This document shows, piece after piece, positions 48,545 to 54,448 of a DNA stretch of 64,000 nucleotides (position 1 is the first letter of the stretch; each line of letters begins with the position of its first letter). The translations under genes and the position numbers were made by a program. The notes beneath the pieces are model-generated. The model did not search any database. It was not told where the DNA came from and saw nothing but the letters and a program-made list of their open reading frames with translations. The stretch covers positions 3,330,313 to 3,394,312 of the forward strand of contig CM028909.1 of the NCBI GenBank assembly GCA_016801845.1, written 5' to 3'. Origin of the DNA: Polydactylus sextarius. Taxonomy: Eukaryota > Chordata > Actinopteri > Polynemidae.

Positions 48545-51295
48545 CTCCTCAGCATAAGATAATCCTTTAATGGACCCTTAATGTTAAATAATTCCTCATG
48601 TCCTAATTCTTTACCAGTAAAATCTGCCTGTATTTTGATGTAATTTATTATTCTGAGCCACGACATGGACAGACATCTGACTGTCATGTGATGTTTCCTG
48701 TCTGAAGGAGTTGATGAGCCAGGCAGCTCAGATCCTGGGCTCCGTGGACTTCCTGGGAAATCCAATGGGCCTCCTGAACGACGTCACTGAGGGAGTGTCA
48801 GAGCTCATCAAGTATGGCAACGTTGGTGGTCTCATACGTAACGTGACCCACGGTGTGTCCAACTCTGCTGCCAAGGTACAACCACACCACTGGGTCATTT
48901 CCAGTACCTTTTTTTTTTTATTAATTTATATATTTAGTTACATGGAACATTGTGATAGTAGATGATTTAGTGTAATGTTCCTCCTGTTCTCTGCTTGTCA
49001 GTTTGCAGGGACTTTATCAGATGGACTGGGGAAGACCATGGACAACCGACACCAGAGTGAACGAGAGTACATCAGATACCATGGAGCCACCAGTGGAGAG
49101 CATCTGGTAGCAGGGATCCATGGACTGGCTCATGGTATTTAAGTTATTTGTCCCTTTATTTGTGAGGAAACTGTACATCTGAAGATATTTCTTTCTTCTG
49201 GTTGTTTGGGCTCAGGATGTAAACAGAGGGTTGGTGGTTTGATTGTTGGCTGTGATGTTGTTCTTGTGACAAATTAAGCTGAACAGCATTTACAGTAAAT
49301 GTTTGTTTGGTCCATGTTCAACCTTTTAAAACCAAAGTATCTCCAGACAACAGACACTAAAGTTCTTCTGTTTCGTCATGTTGAACTTCATCATCTGCTA
49401 CAGCTTCAGTTTGGGAACTTTCTGTCTGTTTTCACTTCATCTCCACTAACACAGCTGCTCTGTTACATGCGTGTATGTACGTCTCTTTTCCAACTCTCTC
49501 TCTTCCTCAGGAATCATCGGAGGCATGACGAGCATCATCACCTCCACGGTGGAGGGTGTGAAGACGGAGGGCGGCGTCAGTGGCTTCTTCTCAGGTTTGG
49601 GTAAAGGTCTGGTCGGGACGGTCACCAAACCGGTGGCTGGAGCTCTGGACTTTGCCTCAGAAACAGCGCAGACGGTCCGGGACATGGCTAGTCTCAACAA
49701 TCACAGGTAGTTGAAGTGTTTCACCTTAATGACTTCTCCTTCTGTGTGACACTGATTGAAAGACGGAGAAATCTGCAGATTTCTGCTTGTACACAGTAAC
49801 AAGTGTGTATGTGATGTGTTGCTGCTGCGTCTCTCAGGCTCAGTGTGCAGCGCGTCAGGAAACCTCGATGCTGTAAAGGACCTCAGGGTTTGCTGCCTCG
49901 ATACTCTGCCACGCAGGCTGATGGTCAGGAGCAACTCTTCCGTCTTACTGACAACATCCACTCTGAGTTGTGAGTCTCCTTCAGTTTCACTGCTTTTGTC
50001 TAATTACCCTGATCATCTACAGTCTCATCAAACCGACTCGTTTACTGTCTGTTTTCCTTCAACAGCTTCATCGCTGTAGAGCCCATCGACAGCTACTGCG
50101 TCCTCATCTCCTCTAAAGTGGTTTACTTCCTAAAGCCAGGGGAGTATGTGGATCGTGAGGCCATCTTCCTGGAAGTCAAATATGACGACCTGTACCACTG
50201 TCTGGTCTCTAAGGATCATGGGAAGGTGTATGTTCAGCTCACCAAGAAGGCTGAGAACACCAGCAGTGGTGTGGCCATTCCTGGTCCATCCCACCAGAAA
50301 CCCATGGTGAGACACATGTTGTTCCTCACTTTGTCCTGGTAATTGTCCAGTTGTTTCTCTTTTGAGATTCTGCTGTGACTTTTTTCCAGTGAGACTGGAC
50401 TTTACAGAACTGACTGAGACTGATATGTTACCACTGATAAGTTGCCACTCGCACAACAAGTTCTGATCTATTGATCTTAGAGTGAAAATCCACTTTCTTT
50501 TCCTTTTCTTTTGTTCGGACGTGACAATAGAGGTTGCATCTCATCTCAACTCAGCACCGATTCTCTGTTAAGGACGTTTAGTCTCCTCTCAGGAATAAAT
50601 CAGAGAAAAGACGAGTCAATAGGAGGTAAAATAGTCAGGAAACAAGGACCAACCTGTCCGGGACCTGAAGAAGAAGCAGCAGGACATTGACCCGTGTTAA
50701 CGTGTCAGATACCTGCTCACCAGCTCTGACCAGTTATTTTACACTAAAACTGAACTACGACTCTAAAAGACTCTGAGTATCACAGCTGATCAACAACACA
50801 ACATCTGGTTTGATTCTTTTTAGTAAAAACATTCAGATTCTGGAAGAGTCAGAAATAAAACGGTCACATCAGATTTTAGTTGATATGAACTGATTGTGTT
50901 AAATGAACGTATGATATCTTCTCATATCGATCGTTGCTCCTGAATCAAATTGAGCTTTGAGTGATCACCAGAAGACTAGAAAAGCTTTTTATAAATGTAG
51001 TCCATCTGTCTGTTACCAGTGGAAAAAGTCAAACAGCAAAAGGATTTCACTGATAAAAAATATAAAAATCCCCGAAGTTCTTTATCATTATTTATTATTA
51101 TTATTAATATTATTATTTCTTAGTGTTTCCTCTGTTGACAACGTGTATCGATTCTCTCCTCAGGTCCACGTGAAGAGTGAGAGTCTCGCCATCAAAATCT
51201 CTCAAGAAATCAACTACGCCAAGAGTTTGTACTACGAGCAGCAGCTGATGTTACCTGCCAGTGAGAACGAGGACTATTTACTGCTCGAGTCCTAA
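6617..51295 (+). CDS. vps13d: vps13d: intermembrane lipid transfer protein Vps13D (69 coding exons)
   Basis: Vps13D is a very large bridge-like lipid transfer protein. Its hydrophobic groove moves phospholipids between the ER and mitochondria or peroxisomes, and it is needed for mitochondrial size control, clearance and peroxisome formation. The start at 6617 gives 'MLEGLVAWVLNTYLGKYV', the chorein N-terminus of the D paralogue rather than of VPS13A, B or C. The UBA domain, found only in VPS13D, is at 29356-29600. I could place 69 exons; their summed length is 13130 nt, and adding one missing base gives 13131 nt, that is 4376 residues plus stop, close to the 4388 of the human protein. Every junction keeps frame except a one-base loss inside exon 18 (17603-17606). 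One intron is GC-AG (41232). The stop is TAA at 51293-51295. The introns hold most of the mobile elements listed here. Exon positions are given in the segment entries that follow. Confidence 0.96.
7868..8030. repeat. Dispersed repeat block shared with 50705-50870
   Basis: The run 'gatacctgctcaccagct', 'tgaccagttatttt', 'actctaaaagactc' and 'gagtatcacagctgatcaac' occurs here and again at 50705-50870 with about 10% difference. It is a repeat of unknown class. The remainder of this intron (6714-9254) is A+T-rich sequence without a supported gene; the minus-strand frame at 7561-7824 has no recognisable product. Confidence 0.6.
10033..10440. mobile_element. CCCTCCAGGATTT-ended non-autonomous DNA element, shortened copy
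   Basis: The element begins 'ccctccaggatttcatcatt' at 10033 and ends with the inverse 'aaaaatcctggag' at 10438. It shares its inside ('cagtatctgggcagagttca', 'attgttgtgga', 'acacagggaggacgt') with copies at 21366-21967, 35700-35930, 42735-43030 and 54640-55020. No open frame is present. It lies in intron 3 of vps13d. Confidence 0.65.
12559..13659. other. vps13d intron 10, no gene recognised
   Basis: The 1.1-kb intron is A+T-rich with a poly(T) stretch near 13431. It contains a 77-codon frame at 12831-13064 and a less A+T-rich patch around 13120-13300, but neither resembles a known protein. I see no clear repeat family shared with other introns in this window. Confidence 0.6.
13660..15805 (+). 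other. vps13d: vps13d exons 11-17, residues about 405-738
   Basis: Exons: 13660-13849, 14072-14254, 14467-14597, 14719-14773, 14942-15121, 15450-15580, 15673-15805. The product continues the groove-forming repeats. Well-kept stretches are 'IQYLQSWFPGWGGWYG', 'NIIYNPQAIKKITEFFYKG' and 'GYQSELELRVAEAARKQYNK', followed by 'RWTMKLDICAPQVVFPDDF'. The 55-nt exon 14 and the end of exon 13 are poorly conserved compared with mammals, as expected of a loop. Confidence 0.9.
15912..18172 (+). other. vps13d: vps13d exon 18, 2.26 kb, with phospho-FFAT-like motif and one-base break
   Basis: This is the largest exon and covers residues about 739-1492. It is entered after 'cttttctttgaag' (ending 15911) and leaves at 'gggaaaag|gtgaga'. 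Near its start the acidic stretch 'DDMSDDEYQTPLATPPESPP' resembles the phospho-FFAT motif by which VPS13D binds VAP proteins on the ER. The middle ('YSLSFKDLQIMVGRYKDNW', 'GRYISVLKVFGTNAHFVKRP') is strongly conserved groove sequence. At 17603-17606 four Ts stand where the family's Lys-Phe-Leu-Lys codons require five, so a TGA appears at 17606-17608. The conserved frame resumes at once ('KELSLSANEVEDNFRSMLK'). The break is probably a sequencing or assembly error, but a real null allele is possible. Confidence 0.9.
17603..17608 (+). other. vps13d: Apparent 1-nt deletion / frameshift in vps13d exon 18
   Basis: The sequence reads 'aagttttgaaggag'. In-frame reading gives Lys-Phe-stop, while conserved protein on both sides expects Phe-Leu-Lys-Glu. 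The upstream frame runs from 15914 and the downstream frame to 18172. Total coding length is one short of a multiple of three without the extra T. The lesion sits in a T homopolymer, the usual place for length errors. Confidence 0.88.
18265..20295 (+). other. vps13d: vps13d exons 19-20, residues about 1493-1894
   Basis: Exons: 18265-18410 and 19237-20295. Exon 20 is 1059 nt. It opens with 'VFLCKSVYEQVLQTLDNL' and then has a proline-rich, low-complexity linker ('PPTPPPPTPSC') that differs from mammals. After that comes conserved sequence: 'FTQIKVTLHVAELQVQLSAD', 'LMVSRGAPKPSTFSPREYLS', 'SLPAHMEEAQNVFQLYQRHP' and 'VDFNCLDVLITLQTWVVILD'. The intron between the two exons (18411-19236) is A+T-rich and I recognise nothing in it. 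Confidence 0.92.
21366..21967. mobile_element. CCCTCCAGGATTT-ended element, longest copy
   Basis: Ends 'ccctccaggattt' (21366-21378) and 'aaatccaggaggg' (21955-21967) are perfect 13-bp inverted repeats. Inside are 'ggaccaagagaaacagtatc', 'ggcagagttcaccacagag' and 'aacactttgtcagtgagaaa'. The length is about 600 bp with no transposase, so it needs an autonomous partner. It sits in intron 23 of vps13d. Confidence 0.75.
22668..23322. mobile_element. Foldback-type element with long inverted arms, copy 1
   Basis: The left arm ('aaagtgatggtctggagtaa', 'caaactccccctcaa', 'gacaaccaaatag'-like and 'atggggcagtcagccaaacg') recurs in reverse complement at the right end ('ggctgccccatttac', 'gaggggg', 'ttactctggaccgtcacttt'). 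Each arm is about 220 bp. The centre holds a smaller palindrome around 'cagcagattcatcatttt' and 'aataatgaatctgctg'. Related copies are at about 32685-33166 and 61113-61813. The whole element would fold into one long hairpin. Confidence 0.8.
25871..26606. other. vps13d intron 27, nothing recognised
   Basis: A 736-bp A+T-rich intron. I see no repeated family and no reading frame of interest in it. Confidence 0.6.
29022..29743 (+). other. vps13d: vps13d exons 33-35: UBA domain, residues about 2577-2728
   Basis: Exons: 29022-29202, 29356-29430, 29543-29743. After 'DIRLSYNDIQLFLAIAKSIP' and a Ser/Thr/Pro linker, the protein reads 'GQLSHLQDLGFRKEDCKRAL', then 'HLDQAATWLLEN'. This is a ubiquitin-associated three-helix domain with the usual 'L-x-x-L-G-F' first loop and a final 'A-A-x-W-L'. 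The UBA domain distinguishes VPS13D from the other VPS13 proteins, binds ubiquitin chains, and is linked to mitochondrial clearance in flies. Exon 35 then returns to groove sequence ('AESVCICFIDDCLDCDIPLA'). Confidence 0.93.
30028..30230 (+). mobile_element. Minisatellite-bearing element, short internally deleted copy B
   Basis: It contains 'gtataaagtatatgaaagtc', a single 'actagagtagaagtacaga' unit, then jumps directly to the second half of the family ('ttttgttgaagtttctccat', 'ccacctttaagatggagcct', 'gtgttgatggtctaaacagt', 'agagtgaaccggagctg'). The middle of the element seen in other copies is missing. It lies in intron 36 of vps13d. Confidence 0.65.
31233..31770. mobile_element. Second foldback family, copy 1
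   Basis: A left arm (31262-31375) with 'gagttaatgtcagttgttaa', 'caaactgttgctacgttagt' and 'gtggtggtagcagtgagtct' is repeated in reverse complement at 31628-31745 ('agactcactgctaccacc', 'actaacgtagcaacagtttg', 'ttaacaactgacattaactc'). The arms are about 115 bp around a 250-bp centre. Another copy starts at 52350. It lies in intron 38 of vps13d. Confidence 0.78.
32685..33166. mobile_element. Foldback-type element, copy 2 (left arm truncated)
   Basis: It shares 'ggtcagtgaactgagagttt'-like sequence, 'gactgttttacaagacttac', 'tggctgactgccccatttac'-like sequence and the right end 'ggaccatcactttaa' with copy 1 at 22668. The outer part of the left arm is absent. It lies in intron 39 of vps13d. Confidence 0.65.
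33965..34200. repeat. Fragment of a fish DNA repeat ('gagcactttattagggacac')
   Basis: The motif 'actgagcactttattaggga' followed by 'gtaatcagccaatcttgtgg' and 'caacctgtcttctgtcagga' matches the order of a widespread teleost repeat as I remember it. It is degraded. The stretch 33170-33960 before it, in the same intron, holds nothing I can name. Confidence 0.5.
34240..34800 (-). mobile_element. Degraded LINE reverse-transcriptase tail (L2/Rex-like), minus strand
   Basis: On the minus strand around 34560-34730 the sequence reads 'IIQGLDMDMVEDYRYLSVHL' and, further on, 'LYKKDQIRLHLLRRLR'. These are the C-terminal finger/thumb motifs ('Y-K/R-Y-L-G-V-x-L-D-N' and 'R-L-x-x-L-R-R-L-R') of fish non-LTR retrotransposon reverse transcriptases. 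Stops follow, so it is a dead, 5'-truncated fragment. It lies in intron 39 of vps13d. Confidence 0.65.
35690..35935. mobile_element. CCCTCCAGGATTT-family fragment carrying another insertion
   Basis: Sequence 'ttctaacattctctgtgtg' and 'tttctcaccgacaaagt' is interrupted after about 35736 by unrelated 'cttggcagacgcctttatcc', a motif of another fish repeat. It resumes at about 35796 with 'cagtttctcttggttctta', 'tttttatctcac' and 'cttctaaaagaaacaagga'. The order shows one repeat inserted into another. Confidence 0.55.
37735..38150. repeat. Dispersed repeat with a G+C-rich body
   Basis: It opens with 'aaactttatttatataccac' and 'gcacaaagtgctttacatat', a common fish repeat start, then enters an unusually G+C-rich 230-bp block. 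That block holds a perfect 13-bp stem (38034-38046 with 38056-38068). The 139-codon frame across it has no homologue I recognise and is taken as incidental. It lies in intron 43 of vps13d. Confidence 0.55.
38844..39345 (+). mobile_element. Minisatellite-bearing element, copy C
   Basis: The copy starts 'cagtgttgtataaagtatgt' and holds three 20-bp units (38873-38935). It continues through 'gtatctagtatttactgtac', 'gaagaatattatgaagttt', 'ccacctttaagatggagcct' and ends at 'gtcattaagttagaaaatgt'. Its end lies about 17 nt before the acceptor of exon 46 (39362). It fills most of intron 45 of vps13d. Confidence 0.75.
40010..40723. mobile_element. Inverted-terminal-repeat DNA element of about 710 bp
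   Basis: The left end 'cctagttcacactagtcgac' and right end 'gtcgactagtgtgaacagg' are inverted repeats of about 20 bp with one indel. The inside is not A+T-rich and has no transposase frame. It is a non-autonomous DNA transposon by structure; target-site duplications are not clear. It lies in intron 47 of vps13d. Confidence 0.75.
41701..42455 (+). mobile_element. Minisatellite-bearing element, copy D, with 13 units
   Basis: From 41711 to 41970 there are thirteen tandem 20-bp units 'agagtagaagtacagacact', some with 'aac' in place of 'tac'. The body then follows ('ccaaaaataactttggtaga', 'ccagcactttaaaacatgga', 'ccacctttaagatggagcct', 'aacatgtatcagagtaaa'). It occupies most of intron 50 of vps13d and ends about 27 nt before the acceptor of exon 51. 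Confidence 0.8.
42735..43030. mobile_element. CCCTCCAGGATTT-family fragment, reverse orientation
   Basis: It contains 'ctcttgttgctccacaac', 'tcctctgtggtgaactctgc', 'ccagatactgtttctcttgg' and 'aaaagaaacaaggacgtgat', the reverse complement of the inside of the copy at 21366. The termini are lost. Confidence 0.65.
44678..45536. other. vps13d intron 55, nothing recognised
   Basis: An 859-bp intron without a clear repeat family or reading frame. It contains ordinary A+T-rich sequence with many short direct repeats. Confidence 0.55.
47650..48003 (-). mobile_element. Minisatellite-bearing element, copy E, reverse orientation
   Basis: The sequence reads in reverse complement: 'ccatgttttaaagtgctgga', 'aataatgtgttc'-flanked body, 'tactggagaatcattctagt', four 'gtctgtacttctactctagt' units (47891-47970) and the end 'actttgtacaaacaacactg'. 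It lies in intron 62 of vps13d. Confidence 0.75.
48507..48540. repeat. (AC)n dinucleotide repeat next to a splice donor
   Basis: About 17 AC units begin 8 nt after the exon 63 boundary (48499), right behind the donor 'gtaagag'. Confidence 0.95.
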
Positions 51296-52185
51296 ACACG
51301 TCGACTTTATCAAAAGTTGTAGGAGGGTTACTAACTTTTCTGAAAATACTGAGAAGGTAACGTCTTCTACTGGTTTTGTATGCTTGTTTCTTTTTTTTTT
51401 TATTTTAAGTGTTTGAACAAGCTGCAGTAAAGAGAATCAGTCAAACGACAGCGACACGACGTTTGACGAAGCACATACATGACACGAAAAAAAAGAAACT
51501 CATTCAAGGAAAAGTTAGTGCGACTGTCTAAATGAAGAAAACACGTGCAATGTAAGAAGCAGGATGTCTTTGTTTATATGACTGCTGATAGCAGCTGGTG
51601 TACACATACCATATATTTGTGAATAGACAGAAATGTAAATAGAGTTACACACAGACACTATAAAGTAGTGTACATACTGTATTAATCGACAGAAGCTGAA
51701 ATAATGTGAAATGTAACAAAACTGCCTTTACAGCTCTATTTTGTGTATAAGAGACAATGAGAGTTTTTTTGTTTTTTGGGGGGTTGAGGGGTTGGGGGGG
51801 TATTGCATTGACACTGGGATGGAAGGACCTGCAGCGTCGCTGCTTCACACACACTGGAGTTCTCTGTCACAATCTGCCTTTTACAGTCGCAGACCTGCAG
51901 GTCTGAGTGTCTCTACTTTTACTCAGCCTTTTTTTAAATGAGCCTGCCGTTTCTTACCAGAGTTCACCAGTGGTGTGGACCGTCCTCTAACTAGGCCTCA
52001 CTCGAAATTATGCACAGCTAAGGGTTTGATGTCGGATGATGAGATTTTTTTTTTCTTGAGCTGAGTTTGAATTATGTGCTACTAGAGAGAAGTAGTGGAG
52101 TTTGGTTCAAGCCTCAATCTATCTTGTTTCTGTAAAATAACATTCAGAGACACTGCTTTAAATAAAACATCATAACTGCAGCAAA
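51296..52185 (+). other. vps13d: vps13d 3' UTR with poly(A) signal
   Basis: Sequence after the TAA lacks conserved coding. AATAAA at 52161-52166, about 870 nt after the stop, is the first well placed poly(A) signal. It comes before the repeat block that starts near 52350. Confidence 0.6.
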
Positions 52186-52349
52186 CACTGAGTACGACCT
52201 GTGATTTCTAAACTGAATAATATCAAGAAACTGTCCATCTATGTCTGTCATTTCCCAGCTTGGTATCCATAAAGTACATCTGATGATTTAACCATTATCA
52301 ACAATAACTACTGCATCTACACTAATGATCAGTAAAACCATAAGATTAA

Positions 52350-52945
52350 AGGTGAACTCAGTCACATTTGAACCTGTATCCTACTGTTAAAGTCGTTGAG
52401 TTAATGTCAGTTGTTAAAAAATGAAACAAACTGTTGCTACGTTAGTGTAGATGTGGTGGTAGCAGTGAGTCTGACCAGGCAGCTGATAAACTAAGTGATC
52501 AGAGCAGATTTCTAACGTCAAAGTAAACACTGTTGTTGTGTCACTAAAGAGGCTGAACATGTCTTTCTAAACTCCGCATAACAACAACCAGGAGCCTTAT
52601 CAACATAACACTATGTCTGTTTAACTCAGCAGTGGTAAAGAAACAGTAGGAAACACGTGTTTAATCAGGCTGTAACATACCTCTGTTGGTTTCTGATGCC
52701 TTTGTGAAAGTCTAAAACATTTCCTGTCTGTACTTCACAATAAAAGCCTCCTGTTAGTTTGCTGGTGTGAAGCTTTTAATATGAAGCAGCAGCAGGAAGG
52801 TGTTTGGTTTGTATCAGCAACTGATTCAACAGCTTTGAAACGAATAACAAACTTCTTCCTGCTGCTGCTTCATATTAAAATCTTCACTACTGAGTTAAAC
52901 AGACATAGTGTTATGTTAGTAAGGCAACATAACACTATGTCTGTG
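52350..52945. mobile_element. Second foldback family, copy 2, with nested palindromes
   Basis: The left part repeats the arm of the 31233 copy ('gagttaatgtcagttgttaa', 'gtggtggtagcagtgagtct'). The right arm is replaced by other inverted repeats: a perfect 26-bp stem (52774-52799 with 52855-52880), and an outer pair in which 'acactatgtctgtttaactc' (about 52608) is inverted at 52889 and followed by yet another direct copy at 52928. Confidence 0.75.
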
Positions 52946-53179
52946 GCAAAATCTGTCCACACATATAGTGTCAAGGTCCCGAAATGGACCAGGATCAGAA
53001 TGACACACTCTTTCACTATCGTTGACTCATTGTTTTGTCTGTAGTTTTTGTAGATTTCACTCCAGATGAATAACAACACATGGGAACTTGTTTGAGACTT
53101 GAAAAGTTGTAGCATTTATTTACTGACAAAGTGCACATACACCAGATCCTTCATAGCTTTAAAACTACTAATTCTTTGC

Positions 53180-53350
53180 TCTTTCAGCCTTCAAAGCTCC
53201 TGCCTCACTCAGGACTGGTTTGAGGAACACAACAATGAGTTCAAGGTGTCGATGTGGCTTTAAAACTCCCCAGATCTCAGTCCAATCGAGCATCTGTGGG
53301 ACGTGCTGGAAAATGTTATGGCTGATCAGTTACAACAGAGCCTACTGATG
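53180..53350 (+). mobile_element. Tc1-like transposase remnant
   Basis: Translation at about 53255-53314 reads 'NSPDLSPIEHLWDVLEN' after a stop. This is the DDE-catalytic block of Tc1/mariner transposases ('S-P-D-L-N-P-I-E-x-x-W'). The rest of the enzyme is missing or decayed. Confidence 0.75.
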
Positions 53351-54365
53351 TAAACTGATTTCATCCTGCAAATTTTAGAGGAAACACCAGAAAAAAAAAA
53401 CATAGGGAAAGATGTGCATGTGTGCAAATGTAAAATGTATTTAGGAAACACATTTGGGTCATAAAATGATCCTAACGACACGTTTTTAAAAAGAAAAATA
53501 ATATTTTTTTGATATTCTAGTTATTAGAAAATAAGTGCTGCATGATATGAACCTGTTTCAGCAGCTTGTACTTTAGTCATTTTATGTCACATTTAGTCAC
53601 TAAACTTTTTGTGTTTATTAAATTTATTTAGGTTTGACAAACATGGTACAGTAGCATTCCTTAAAATCCTTACAATCCAGAATTATATACAGAAATATCA
53701 ACATTTGAAGGTTAATTTGGAGCTTGAATAATTTCCATTTCGATCCATTTTTACATTCCCAAAGCAGATATATAATATGATCATCATAAAGCACCTTTAC
53801 TGTCCAGCAGTAACAAAGATTGAGGGAGTGGATCCACCGTCAGGGTGTGTAGATATGATTATGGCCAGTAAGAACAGAGAATGTAAACAATGAATGAAAT
53901 ACATTGTTGTTGATTTTTAAAAAGTGTTGGAGAAGCATTTTCAGGAATACTAATTTTGGCTGTTTTTTAAAGTCTGTACAAGTAGAGCACAGACAAGACT
54001 CAAACAAACTGTGTCAGTTTGGAGGAATAAGAGCAGTTGTGATGTTGAAATTATTTCTAACTAACTTCAATCTCCTTCACCAGAGCCCACAGAATAATAT
54101 CACTCCCCCAACGTCTTATAAGGTCAGGTGTCTTTATGACAACTGGTTCTGCTCATTGGTCTCAGAACTAGCAACCAGAACTGGTCTGTATCTGATTCTG
54201 CATCAGTGTCTTTCGTTTCTCACAGAGTTGAGGTCCGGCTCCACAAACTGGGGGAATTAATAGCTGGAGGTTTAATAGCTGCAATGGGGGGTTGTGGCGG
54301 GGAGCATAGTTAAAAAGCAACAGCGTCAGGTACATGTGGAGGTAGTGGAGCAGCAGAGCTTCAGA
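53350..54365 (-). other. Probable igsf21 3' UTR / convergent intergenic spacer
   Basis: The minus-strand igsf21 stop is at 54366. Candidate minus-strand AATAAA signals (TTTATT on the plus strand) are at 53624-53629, 53633-53638 and 53115-53120. No conserved coding is seen; the frame at 53904-54260 on the plus strand is not recognisable. Confidence 0.4.
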
Positions 54366-54448
54366 TCACGTCAGCTTGTTGGTGAAACTCAGCAGCAGCA
54401 ACATGGAAGTCAACGTGATGGAGCATCGACTGACGGCTGCATCGATAG
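54366..54448 (-). other. igsf21: igsf21 last exon: GPI-signal-like hydrophobic tail
   Basis: After the acceptor 'cttgtttgtgtgcag' the exon reads 'AIDAAVSRCSITLTSMLLLL', then 'SFTNKLT' and TGA (54368-54366). Small residues followed by a hydrophobic stretch ending the protein fit a GPI-anchor signal, as in mammalian IGSF21, although the sequence itself is barely conserved. Confidence 0.72.

Larger units (their letters stand above)
44520..51295 (+). other. vps13d: vps13d exons 55-69: C-terminal ATG2_C-like and PH-like domains, residues about 3637-4376
   Basis: Exons: 44520-44677, 45537-45645, 45798-45968, 46254-46358, 46567-46716, 46885-47031, 47125-47221, 47315-47463, 48365-48499, 48708-48875, 49002-49134, 49511-49706, 49838-49969, 50066-50306, 51164-51295. 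The amphipathic ATG2_C-like region reads 'ILGSVDFLGNPMGLLNDVTE', 'GGLIRNVTHGVSNSAAKFAG' and 'GVSGFFSGLGKGLVGTVTKP'; such helices attach to mitochondria or lipid droplets in this family. The PH-like end holds 'SYCVLISSKVVYFLKPGEYV' and 'DLYHCLVSKDHGKVYVQL'. The end 'INYAKSLYYEQQLML' is near identical to mammals, and the last dozen residues diverge. Confidence 0.94.
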
